A DNA stretch of 6,138 nt, from the NCBI GenBank assembly GCA_023300365.1, contig JALZWD010000225.1, positions 1 through 6,138 on the forward strand, in the 5' to 3' direction. Positions 1 to 5,701 of this stretch are shown in pieces. The translations under genes were made by a program, and so were the position numbers. The notes beneath the pieces were generated by a model. The model did not search any database. It worked only from the letters and a program-made list of their open reading frames with translations, and had not been told where the DNA came from. The stretch is from Flavimaricola sp. GTDB lineage: Bacteria; Pseudomonadota; Alphaproteobacteria; Rhodobacterales; Rhodobacteraceae. Position 1 is the first letter of the stretch. Each line of letters opens with the position of its first letter.

Positions 1-1
1 G

Positions 2-1129
2 GGTGGCGCGCATGTGGGCCTGCTTGCGTGGTTGCTGTCGGGTTGGGGCCTGAGCCAAGAGCCGTTGCCGTTTGAGACGGTGGATGTTTCGGTGGTGTCG
101 AGCGCGGAATATGCGGCCTTGGTCAACCGGGGGAACCCCAATATTGAGCCGGTAGAGCCGATATCATTGGCCGCCCCCGAGATTGAAAGCGCGCCAGAGG
201 TGACGCCAGAACAGCCCGTGGCGCAGGCGACGCCAGAAGCCCGGCCCACGGTGCCCGAAGACGAGGTGCCGCCAGAGGCGCTCGCGCCGGTGCCCCAACC
301 CGAACAGATTATTGATAGCGCGCCGATCCTTGAGGCCCCTGCGATACCTGAGGCCCCTGCGGTGCCCGATGCGCCCGTGACGGATGCGCCGCCGCAAGCG
401 CAAGCGGCCCCGCGCGTGGCCCCGCAAGCCGCACCTGCGCCGCCGTTGAATGCGGATGTGGCGCCACAAGTGCAGCAAGAGGTGGCCCCCCAGGCCGAGG
501 CGCCCGAGACGGCAGAGGTCGTCGAAGAGGTGACGGAAGAAACCGCCCCCGAGGAAGCCGCGACCGAGATTGTGACCGAGGCCGAAGTGCCCTCGGCCGC
601 GCCGGAGGCCAGTGTGCGCCCACCATCGCGCCCATCACGGCCCGCACCTGTTGAGGAGGCCCCCGCAGAGACCGAAGTGGCCACCCAAGAGCCGGCCCCC
701 GAAGATACGACGTTGGATGATTTGCTTGCGGATGTGGCCGCAGAAACGCCCGCTGATGTGGCCCCCGCGCAAGAGGCCCCCGCGCAAGAGGCCGCAGGCG
801 ATCCCGGCCCACCGCTGACGGGCGGCGAGCGGGATGCGTTTCGTGTGGCGGTGCAGGGATGTTGGGTTGTCGATACCGGATCGCAGGCGGCCAGCGTGAC
901 GGTGACGGTTGCCTTCTCGCTTGGCCGGGACGGGCGCGTGGAGGGCAATGCGGTGAATTTGGTGAGCAATTCGGATGGTACCGGTGCGGCGGTGACGGCG
1001 GCCTATGATGCGGCGCGGCGCGCGGTTTTGCGGTGTCAGGGTGGCGGATTTGAGTTGCCGGCCGAAAAGTATGAACAATGGCGCAATGTCGAGATGACAT
1101 TCAATCCAAGCGAGATGAGGATCAGGTAA
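2..1129 (+). CDS. tolA: TolA, energy-coupling inner-membrane/periplasmic protein of the Tol-Pal system (5' end cut off by window)
   Basis: TolA links the proton-driven TolQR motor in the inner membrane to TolB and Pal at the outer membrane. The reading frame is open to the window edge. The first residues, GGAHVGLLAW, continue directly into a hydrophobic segment ending near SGWGL, so the GTG at 14 is probably an internal Val codon inside the membrane anchor and the real start lies upstream. Counting from that Val as residue 1, the parts are: anchor 1-13; a conserved-looking stretch around VSVVSSAEYAAL (25-36); a long Pro/Ala/Glu/Val-rich linker (about 43-263) with no lysine and only five arginines; and a compact C-terminal domain (about 264-371) with Cys283 and Cys341 and the end motif EKYEQWRNVEMTF. 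That domain matches the TolA domain III/TonB-C type and is the part expected to contact TolB and Pal. The linker is unlike the Lys/Ala-rich helix of E. coli TolA. TonB-like protein is the alternative name; position before tolB and pal favours TolA. Confidence 0.88.
   Translation, partial: GGAHVGLLAWLLSGWGLSQEPLPFETVDVSVVSSAEYAALVNRGNPNIEPVEPISLAAPEIESAPEVTPEQPVAQATPEARPTVPEDEVPPEALAPVPQPEQIIDSAPILEAPAIPEAPAVPDAPVTDAPPQAQAAPRVAPQAAPAPPLNADVAPQVQQEVAPQAEAPETAEVVEEVTEETAPEEAATEIVTEAEVPSAAPEASVRPPSRPSRPAPVEEAPAETEVATQEPAPEDTTLDDLLADVAAETPADVAPAQEAPAQEAAGDPGPPLTGGERDAFRVAVQGCWVVDTGSQAASVTVTVAFSLGRDGRVEGNAVNLVSNSDGTGAAVTAAYDAARRAVLRCQGGGFELPAEKYEQWRNVEMTFNPSEMRIR
332..367 (+). repeat. Two imperfect 18-base tandem repeats in the tolA linker
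   Basis: Two adjacent 18-base units (332-349 and 350-367) are identical over their first 12 bases and match at 15 of 18 positions overall. They encode EAPAIP and EAPAVP, and a degenerate continuation (DAPVTDAP) follows in frame. The repeat lengthens the periplasmic linker without shifting frame. Confidence 0.75.
761..790 (+). repeat. Exact 15-base tandem duplication in the tolA linker
   Basis: The unit GCCCCCGCGCAAGAG occurs twice back to back (761-775 and 776-790) with no mismatch and is followed by GCC. It encodes APAQE twice, just before domain III. Exact identity suggests a recent in-frame slippage duplication. Confidence 0.85.
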
Positions 1130-1515
1130 TGCGTAAGCAATTGTTAGCCTTGGTATTTGTGATGACAGCAGGTCCTTTGGCCGCCCAAGAGGCGATGACC
1201 GAGAGCGAAAAGTTGGCGTTTTGGGAGCAGGTGTCGGCCTGTTATATGCCGCCAGAGGACACCTATAACATCACCGTGACTGTGCGATTTGAATTGGACC
1301 GGGATGGCCAAGTCGTGAATGATCTGGTTGAGCGCATCGGCGCGCCAGCCGAGGCCAATGCCCAAGTGCGCAATTTATACGAGGCCGCGCGGGCGGCGAT
1401 TGTCCGGTGTGATCGCGCCGGATATGATTTGCCACAGGAGAAGTACATCTATTGGCAGGACATTGAGATGACGTTTCGCGCCCCGGTTCGGGGTGTGGGT
1501 GAAGGCACAGAGTAA
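1129..1515 (+). CDS. Small secreted protein resembling a free-standing TolA C-terminal domain
   Basis: The protein is 128 residues long. I start it at ATG 1129, which overlaps the tolA stop codon (TAATG), because a GAGG ribosome-binding-like sequence lies 8 bases upstream and the product then begins with a clean signal peptide (MRKQLLALVFVMTAGPLAA, cleavage near residue 19-20). A longer reading from ATG 1078 would bury that signal. The mature part (about 22-118) aligns end to end with TolA domain III: the VTVRFELDRDGQV stretch matches VTVAFSLGRDGRV, YEAARAAIVRC matches YDAARRAVLRC, and LPQEKYIYWQDIEMTF matches LPAEKYEQWRNVEMTF. Cys38 and Cys94 match the two TolA cysteines. It has no membrane anchor or linker, so it should be a soluble periplasmic protein, translated in coupling with tolA. 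Its role is unknown; an accessory TolB/Pal-binding module is only inference. I do not recognise an established gene name. Confidence 0.82.
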   Translation: MRKQLLALVFVMTAGPLAAQEAMTESEKLAFWEQVSACYMPPEDTYNITVTVRFELDRDGQVVNDLVERIGAPAEANAQVRNLYEAARAAIVRCDRAGYDLPQEKYIYWQDIEMTFRAPVRGVGEGTE

Positions 1516-1545
1516 GCAATAAATGGTGCTGCTTGCCGAGGCGGG

Positions 1546-1560
1546 GCGAAAATGTTTCGC
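1546..1560 (+). other. Small intercistronic hairpin before tolB
   Basis: GCGAAA (1546-1551) and TTTCGC (1555-1560) are perfect reverse complements around an ATG triloop, in the 110-base gap between the TolA-domain gene and tolB. There is no T-run after it, so it is not a standard intrinsic terminator. It could act in mRNA processing or be chance. Confidence 0.3.
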
Positions 1561-1625
1561 GGCACTGGGCGATGCGGTAGAGAAATAAGCACAACATCCA
1601 AGATGCAAAAAGAGATGAGGGCGAC

Positions 1626-2951
1626 ATGGTGAAGAGTTTTTGGACGGTGATGGCCGCGTTGGTGTTGGCCTTGGCCAATACGACACAAACGGTGGCGCAA
1701 GAGCCGCTGCGGATTGAGATTACCGAAGGGGTGATTGAACCGCTGCCTTTTGCGGTGCCGGAATTTGAGGCCGAGACCGCCGGTGCCGAGCAGTTGGCGC
1801 GCGATATCAGCCGGCTTGTGTCGCAAGATCTTTTGGGCACCGGGTTGTTTCGCGAAGTGCCGAGCACCTCGTTTATTTCCACCGTCGACAGCTTTGTGCA
1901 GCCCGTCGCGTATGCCGATTGGCGTGCGATCAATACCCAAGCCTTGGTCACCGGGGCGGTGTCGGTGAACGGATCGCAATTGGTGGTGAAATTCCGTCTG
2001 TATGATGTCTTTTCGGGCGCCGAGCTGGGCGGTGGCTTGCAGTTTGCCGGCACTGTCGATGGTTGGCGGCGGATGGGCCACAAGGTCGCGGATGCGGTGT
2101 ATAGCCGGATCACTGGCGAGGCGGGGTATTTTGACAGCCGCGTGGTGTTCGTGGCCGAGAGTGGCCCCAAGGACAACCGTCTAAAGCGGCTGGCAATCAT
2201 GGACTATGATGGTTCAAACGTGCAGTTCCTGACCGATAGCGCGGCAATTGTTTTGGCGCCACGGTTCTCGCCCACTGGCGACCGCGTGCTTTATACAAGT
2301 TATGAAAGTGGCTTTCCGCGGATCAATGTTTTGGATGTGGCCAGTGTGGGCCGCCGTCAATTAACAACCCAGCAAGGCGAGATGGCGTTTTCGCCGCGCT
2401 TTAGCCGTGATGGGCGACAGGTGGTCTATAGCCTTGCAAATGGCGGCAACACCGACCTGTTTATCACCGATTTGGCGACGGGCGTGCACACGCGCCTGAC
2501 CAGCGCGCCGTCGATTGAGACGGCCCCCAGTTTCTCGCCTGATGGCACGCAGATTGTGTTTGAGAGTGACAGGTCGGGCAATCAGCAGCTGTATGTGATG
2601 TCTGCATCGGGCGGTGAGCCGCGCCGTATTTCGTTTGGTGACGGCCGTTACGGCAGCCCGGTTTGGTCGCCGCGTGGGGATTTGATCGCCTTTACCAAGC
2701 AAAACGCCGGGCGGTTTCATATTGGCGTGATGCGCACCGATGGCAGCGAAGAACGCCTGTTGAGCGCGTCATTCTTGGACGAAAGCCCAACATGGGCGCC
2801 CAATGGCCGCGTTTTGATGTTCACCCGCGAGACCCAAGGCGCGACGGGCGGGCCATCGCTCTATTCGGTGGATATTTCGGGCCGAAATTTGCGGCAAGTC
2901 GCGGTGCAGGGGTTTGCATCTGACGCCGCGTGGGGGCCGCTTCAGCCATAA
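1626..2951 (+). CDS. tolB: TolB, periplasmic beta-propeller of the Tol-Pal system
   Basis: TolB is the soluble periplasmic partner that binds Pal and the TolA C-terminal domain. The 441-residue length is close to the family norm (about 430 in E. coli). The start at ATG 1626 follows a GAGGG at 1617-1621 and gives a good signal peptide (hydrophobic core 8-17, cleavage near TVA/QEP at residue 24). The TolB N-terminal domain runs about 27-160. The C-terminal propeller (about 170-440) shows repeated WD40/PD40-like units: [15 protein letters not shown] (211-225), [14 protein letters not shown] (256-269), [19 protein letters not shown] (300-318), [14 protein letters not shown] (344-357) and [14 protein letters not shown] (387-400). 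It ends in DAAWGPLQP, the usual place for a final propeller strand. Context between the TolA genes and pal agrees. The protein appears complete with no missing segment. Confidence 0.97.
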   Translation: MVKSFWTVMAALVLALANTTQTVAQEPLRIEITEGVIEPLPFAVPEFEAETAGAEQLARDISRLVSQDLLGTGLFREVPSTSFISTVDSFVQPVAYADWRAINTQALVTGAVSVNGSQLVVKFRLYDVFSGAELGGGLQFAGTVDGWRRMGHKVADAVYSRITGEAGYFDSRVVFVAESGPKDNRLKRLAIMDYDGSNVQFLTDSAAIVLAPRFSPTGDRVLYTSYESGFPRINVLDVASVGRRQLTTQQGEMAFSPRFSRDGRQVVYSLANGGNTDLFITDLATGVHTRLTSAPSIETAPSFSPDGTQIVFESDRSGNQQLYVMSASGGEPRRISFGDGRYGSPVWSPRGDLIAFTKQNAGRFHIGVMRTDGSEERLLSASFLDESPTWAPNGRVLMFTRETQGATGGPSLYSVDISGRNLRQVAVQGFASDAAWGPLQP

Positions 2952-2962
2952 CGCAAACACGA

Positions 2963-2991
2963 TTCCCTATTCGAACAGGCCGTGCTATGAT
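2963..2991 (+). promoter_or_regulatory. Candidate extended -10 promoter for pal
   Basis: In the 78-base tolB-pal gap, TATGAT (2986-2991, five of six matches to the sigma-70 -10) is preceded by TG at 2983-2984, forming an extended -10. A weak -35-like TTCCCT (2963-2968) lies 17 bases upstream. It would allow pal to be transcribed beyond the level of the upstream operon. This is a sequence match only. Confidence 0.35.
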
Positions 2992-3029
2992 GCGGTCAAA
3001 GAGCAGATAACAAAGGTGGGGCACACCAA

Positions 3030-3566
3030 ATGAACAAATTTATGACGTCGGTAATTTTATGTGGCGCAATGGGCCTGTCGGCCTGTACCAACCCTGATCG
3101 TTTTGGCGCAGGCACGGATCTTGGGGCGGGGGGTGTTGATCCCAATGCCGGGTTGTCGGGGCCGACTGGCATTGACCAATCTGGTTTGGGCGATCCAACA
3201 AGCCCGCAATTCTTTAGCCAGGCCGTTGGCGACCGCATTTCGTTTGATGTGGATCAATCCACGTTGAATGCCGCCGCCCAAGAGGTGTTGCGCGGACAGG
3301 CGCAGTGGCTGTTGACCAACAGCGACTATCTTGCCGTGGTCGAAGGCCATGCCGACGAGCAAGGGACGCGGGAATATAACGTCGCATTGGGTGCACGCCG
3401 GGCCAATGCGGCACGCGAATTCCTGATTTCGCAAGGGGTGCCTGAAAGCCGCCTGCGCACGATCAGCTATGGCAAGGAACGCCCGATTGCGGTGTGTTCG
3501 GATGAGAGCTGCTATGCCCAAAACCGGCGTGCGGTAACTGTCATTTCTCTCGGCTCATTGGGGTAA
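3030..3566 (+). CDS. pal: Pal, peptidoglycan-associated outer-membrane lipoprotein
   Basis: Pal anchors the outer membrane to peptidoglycan and is the outer-membrane end of the Tol-Pal bridge. The 178-residue protein starts at ATG 3030, with AGGTGGGG about 9 bases upstream. It has a lipoprotein signal with lipobox LSAC, making Cys19 the lipidated residue; Thr at +2 is consistent with outer-membrane sorting. A short Gly/Pro/Asp-rich tether (20-60) leads into an OmpA-like domain (about 66-175). The hallmark GHADEQGTREYNVALGARRA (106-125) contains the expected peptidoglycan-binding Asp and Arg positions (Asp109 and Arg123/124 region), and NRRAVTV (165-171) closes the fold. Two cysteines near the end, Cys156 and Cys161, sit in the loop before NRRAV and could form a disulfide; E. 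coli Pal lacks them. Length and architecture are normal. Confidence 0.97.
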   Translation: MNKFMTSVILCGAMGLSACTNPDRFGAGTDLGAGGVDPNAGLSGPTGIDQSGLGDPTSPQFFSQAVGDRISFDVDQSTLNAAAQEVLRGQAQWLLTNSDYLAVVEGHADEQGTREYNVALGARRANAAREFLISQGVPESRLRTISYGKERPIAVCSDESCYAQNRRAVTVISLGSLG

Positions 3567-3572
3567 TATGTG

Positions 3573-4394
3573 ATGCGGCGATTGGTTTTTGGACTGGCTC
3601 TGGTGCTTGCGACGCAGTCGCAGGCGCAGAGCGTGCCAGACGAGACGCTGGCGGACATCCGCCAGCAGCTTTCGCTGCTTTATGTGGATATCCAACGGCT
3701 TCAGACCGAGCTTTCGACCACGGCGGGCGCCACGACTGGCGTGGCGGGCAACACGCCGTTAGACCGTCTGAACGCAATCGAAAGCCAGCTTCAGCGCCTG
3801 ACGTCAAAGACCGAAGAGCTTGAGTTTCGGGTGAACCGGATCACTGCGGATGGGACCAACCGGATCGGTGATTTGGAGTTCCGTTTGTGCGAGCTTGAGC
3901 CGCAATGTGACATCGGCCAGTTGGGGGATACACCCTCGCTTGGCGGGGTAGAGAGCCCAACGTCGACGCCCATCCAAAGCGCGGGTACGGGAGGCGACGG
4001 GCCGGAATTGGCCGTGGGCGAACAGGGCGATTTTGAGCGGGCGTCGGAGGCGCTCGCCTCCGGTGACTTTCGCAGCGCCGCGGACCAGTTTTCGGCCTTT
4101 GTCACGACCTATCCGGGCGGACCGCTAAGCGCGCAGGCGTTTTATGCGCGCGGCCAAGCGCTTGAGGGGCTTGGCGAGATGTCACAGGCGGCGCGGTCGT
4201 ATTTAGACAGTTTCTCAGGCGATCCCGGTAGCACCGTCGCCCCGCAAGCCCTGTTTCGTTTGGGCACATCGCTGGCGGCACTTGGGCAGACCACAGAGGC
4301 TTGCGTGACGTTGGGCGAAGTGGCCGTGAGATTTCCCGGTGATGCGACCGTGGCGGAGGCGCAAAGCCAGATGCAGACGTTGGGATGCAGCTGA
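3573..4394 (+). CDS. cpoB: CpoB (YbgF), periplasmic coiled-coil/TPR protein of the Tol-Pal system
   Basis: CpoB coordinates outer-membrane constriction with peptidoglycan synthesis and interacts with TolA in enterobacteria. With ATG 3573 as start the protein is 273 residues. GTG 3570 is an equally open start that adds one Met, and a GGGG at 3560-3563 could serve either, so the exact start is uncertain. The signal peptide is MRRLVFGLALVLATQSQA, cleavage near residue 18. An N-terminal coiled-coil segment follows (about 22-48 and 62-110, with QQLSLLYVDIQRLQTEL and LNAIESQLQRLTSKTEELEF). A low-complexity linker (113-148) leads to a TPR domain (about 150-270) with recognisable units around ASEALASGDFRSAADQFSAF, AFYARGQALEGLGEMSQAAR and ALFRLGTSLAALGQTTEAC. 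Cys106 and Cys112 are close together at the end of the coiled coil. It lies directly after pal, its usual place. Its 3' end overlaps tilS. Confidence 0.93.
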   Translation: MRRLVFGLALVLATQSQAQSVPDETLADIRQQLSLLYVDIQRLQTELSTTAGATTGVAGNTPLDRLNAIESQLQRLTSKTEELEFRVNRITADGTNRIGDLEFRLCELEPQCDIGQLGDTPSLGGVESPTSTPIQSAGTGGDGPELAVGEQGDFERASEALASGDFRSAADQFSAFVTTYPGGPLSAQAFYARGQALEGLGEMSQAARSYLDSFSGDPGSTVAPQALFRLGTSLAALGQTTEACVTLGEVAVRFPGDATVAEAQSQMQTLGCS

Positions 4395-5617
4395 GCATTG
4401 CCGATCGGTTTGCCGCCGAACTGGAATTTCTGAAACAAGATCAAAGTGATGCAAAGCTTGGCATTGCCGTATCTGGCGGCGGTGACAGTATGGCGCTGTT
4501 GTATTTGGCGCATGTCTGGGCGCAGGCCAATGGGTTTGCCCTTCATGCGGTGACGGTGGATCACGGCCTGCGCGATGGGTCGGCGGATGAGGCGGCGATG
4601 GTGGCCCGGGTGTGTGGCGATTTGGCCATTAGTCATGCTGTGCTGGCGTGGGAGGATTGGCAGGGGCAGGGCAATCTGCAGATGGCCGCCCGCGAGGCGC
4701 GTCGTGCGATGATCGCGGGCTGGGCCGATGGGCGCGGGATTGGCCGCGTTTTGTTGGGCCATACGGCCGATGATCAGGCAGAGACGGTTTTGATGCGGCT
4801 GGCGCGGGGGTCGGGCGTTGATGGGCTGGCGGGGATGCGCAGTGAGGGGATGTTTTTGCGGCCCTTGCTTGGCTGCGCGCGCGCGGAGTTGCGCGATTTT
4901 CTACGCGGGCATGGGATCAATTGGGTCGATGACCCAAGCAATGAAGACGCCCGATTTGACCGGATCAAAGCGCGGCAAATGATGGGGCATTTGGCGCAGC
5001 TTGGCCTGACCCGCGAGCGTTTGGTACAAACCGCCCAGCATATGCAAATGGCGCGCACGAGTTTGAATGACGCGATGCGGCAGTTGGCCGCAAAATCGGT
5101 GGCGCAAGAGGCGGGGGATTTGGTCCTAGGGCCCGATGTGTACCGCGACCTGTGCACCGATCATCAGGCACGGTTGTTGGCGGCGTGTTTGCAATGGGTT
5201 GGTGGCGGGGCGTATCGCCCACGGTATGAGGCGCTGCGCGCGCTGTCCCAAACCTGTGGGCGGCAAACCACAACGACGTTGGCGGGGTGTCTGATCCAAA
5301 GCACGGCGCGCAACATCCGCATTGGCCGCGAGTCGCAGGCGGTGGCGGAATTGGCGTGCGACCCATCGGAAATTTGGGACAATCGTTGGCGGATTGACGG
5401 GCCGGGGCGCGGGGATGCAGTCGTTCGGGCCCTTGGTGAGGCGGGGTTGCAACACTGCGCTGATTGGCGCGATGCGGGGCTGCCGCGCACGTCTTTGTTG
5501 GCCTCTCCGGCGGTTTGGCGCGGTGACGCCCTTTTGGCGGCCCCATTGGCGGGCCTGGGCAATGGTTGGACTGCGACTATTACGACCGATTTTCATCAAT
5601 GGTTGGTTTCGCATTGA
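4385..5617 (+). CDS. tilS: TilS, tRNA(Ile2) lysidine synthetase
   Basis: TilS uses ATP and lysine to convert the wobble cytidine of the CAU-anticodon isoleucine tRNA to lysidine, which switches decoding from AUG to AUA. The start at ATG 4385 is well fixed: upstream in this frame there is a stop at 4340-4342 and no ATG, GTG or TTG between. The 410-residue protein has the N-type ATP-pyrophosphatase P-loop SGGGDS (30-35), VDHGLR (58-63), GHTADDQAETVLMRLARGSG (125-144) and WVDDPSNEDARFDR (180-193), in the order typical of TilS. The region after about 210 is poorly conserved and I see no clear TilS C-terminal domain, as in other shorter alphaproteobacterial forms. It overlaps cpoB by 10 bases with no strong ribosome-binding site, which suggests translational coupling. 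The catalytic motifs look intact. Confidence 0.95.
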   Translation: MQLSIADRFAAELEFLKQDQSDAKLGIAVSGGGDSMALLYLAHVWAQANGFALHAVTVDHGLRDGSADEAAMVARVCGDLAISHAVLAWEDWQGQGNLQMAAREARRAMIAGWADGRGIGRVLLGHTADDQAETVLMRLARGSGVDGLAGMRSEGMFLRPLLGCARAELRDFLRGHGINWVDDPSNEDARFDRIKARQMMGHLAQLGLTRERLVQTAQHMQMARTSLNDAMRQLAAKSVAQEAGDLVLGPDVYRDLCTDHQARLLAACLQWVGGGAYRPRYEALRALSQTCGRQTTTTLAGCLIQSTARNIRIGRESQAVAELACDPSEIWDNRWRIDGPGRGDAVVRALGEAGLQHCADWRDAGLPRTSLLASPAVWRGDALLAAPLAGLGNGWTATITTDFHQWLVSH

Positions 5618-5641
5618 AGATTGCGTTGCAGTCTCTATTTT
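5613..5641 (+). promoter_or_regulatory. Candidate heat-shock-like promoter for ftsH
   Basis: At the end of tilS, ATTGAA (5613-5618) resembles the CTTGAA -35 of RpoH promoters. CTCTATTT (5633-5640) resembles the CCCCATNT -10, with a 14-base spacer. Read as sigma-70, TTGAAG (5614-5619) and TATTTT (5636-5641) give a weaker 16-base-spaced pair. FtsH is heat-inducible and degrades sigma-32 in E. coli, so a heat-shock promoter is plausible, but this is a motif match only. Confidence 0.3.
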
Positions 5642-5645
5642 AAGG

Positions 5646-5672
5646 GTAACGCAAGCGGGCTGAGCCCGTTAC
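5646..5672 (+). other. GC-rich hairpin in the ftsH leader
   Basis: AGCGGGC (5654-5660) can pair with GCCCGTT (5664-5670) around a TGA triloop, including one G-T pair. A second set of arms, GTAACG (5646-5651) and CGTTAC (5667-5672), is also perfectly complementary, so two overlapping foldings are possible. No T-run follows, arguing against a normal intrinsic terminator; a weak tilS terminator or a 5'-leader structure of the ftsH mRNA are the options. Confidence 0.4.
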
Positions 5673-5690
5673 GGCTGTTCCAGCTTGGTT

Positions 5691-5696
5691 AGGAGA
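5691..5696 (+). promoter_or_regulatory. Strong ribosome-binding site that sets the ftsH start at TTG
   Basis: AGGAGA at 5691-5696 is the best Shine-Dalgarno sequence in the window. It lies 5-6 bases before TTG 5702. No ATG occurs in the ftsH frame until codon 31, past the first membrane segment, so this site decides the start. Confidence 0.8.
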
Positions 5697-5701
5697 ACGT
5701 T

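Noticed and set aside
14..16. GTG as the start codon of tolA
   Set aside because: The frame stays open to the window edge and the preceding residues GGAH fit the start of the membrane anchor. Starting here would cut into the hydrophobic segment.
309..1100. 263-codon minus-strand open frame opposite tolA
   Set aside because: The translation is Arg/Pro/His/Ala low complexity, the mirror of the Pro/Ala/Glu linker codons. No domain or signal is seen.
1078..1128. N-terminal extension of the small TolA-like protein from ATG 1078
   Set aside because: It would add 17 charged residues before a good signal peptide and overlap tolA by 52 bases. ATG 1129 has a TAATG junction and a GAGG upstream.
1271..2200. 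309-codon open frame on the minus strand
   Set aside because: It lies opposite the TolA-domain gene and the first part of tolB, both with clear homology, and its translation is rich in Ser/Arg/Thr/Pro with no recognisable domain. It is a GC-driven shadow.
5322..5663. Plus-strand 113-codon frame overlapping the end of tilS
   Set aside because: It is out of frame with tilS, Arg/Trp-rich, and shows no ribosome-binding site or family resemblance.
5646..5672. Intrinsic terminator after tilS
   Set aside because: The stem is GC-rich but no T-run follows it, so I list it only as a hairpin of uncertain role.
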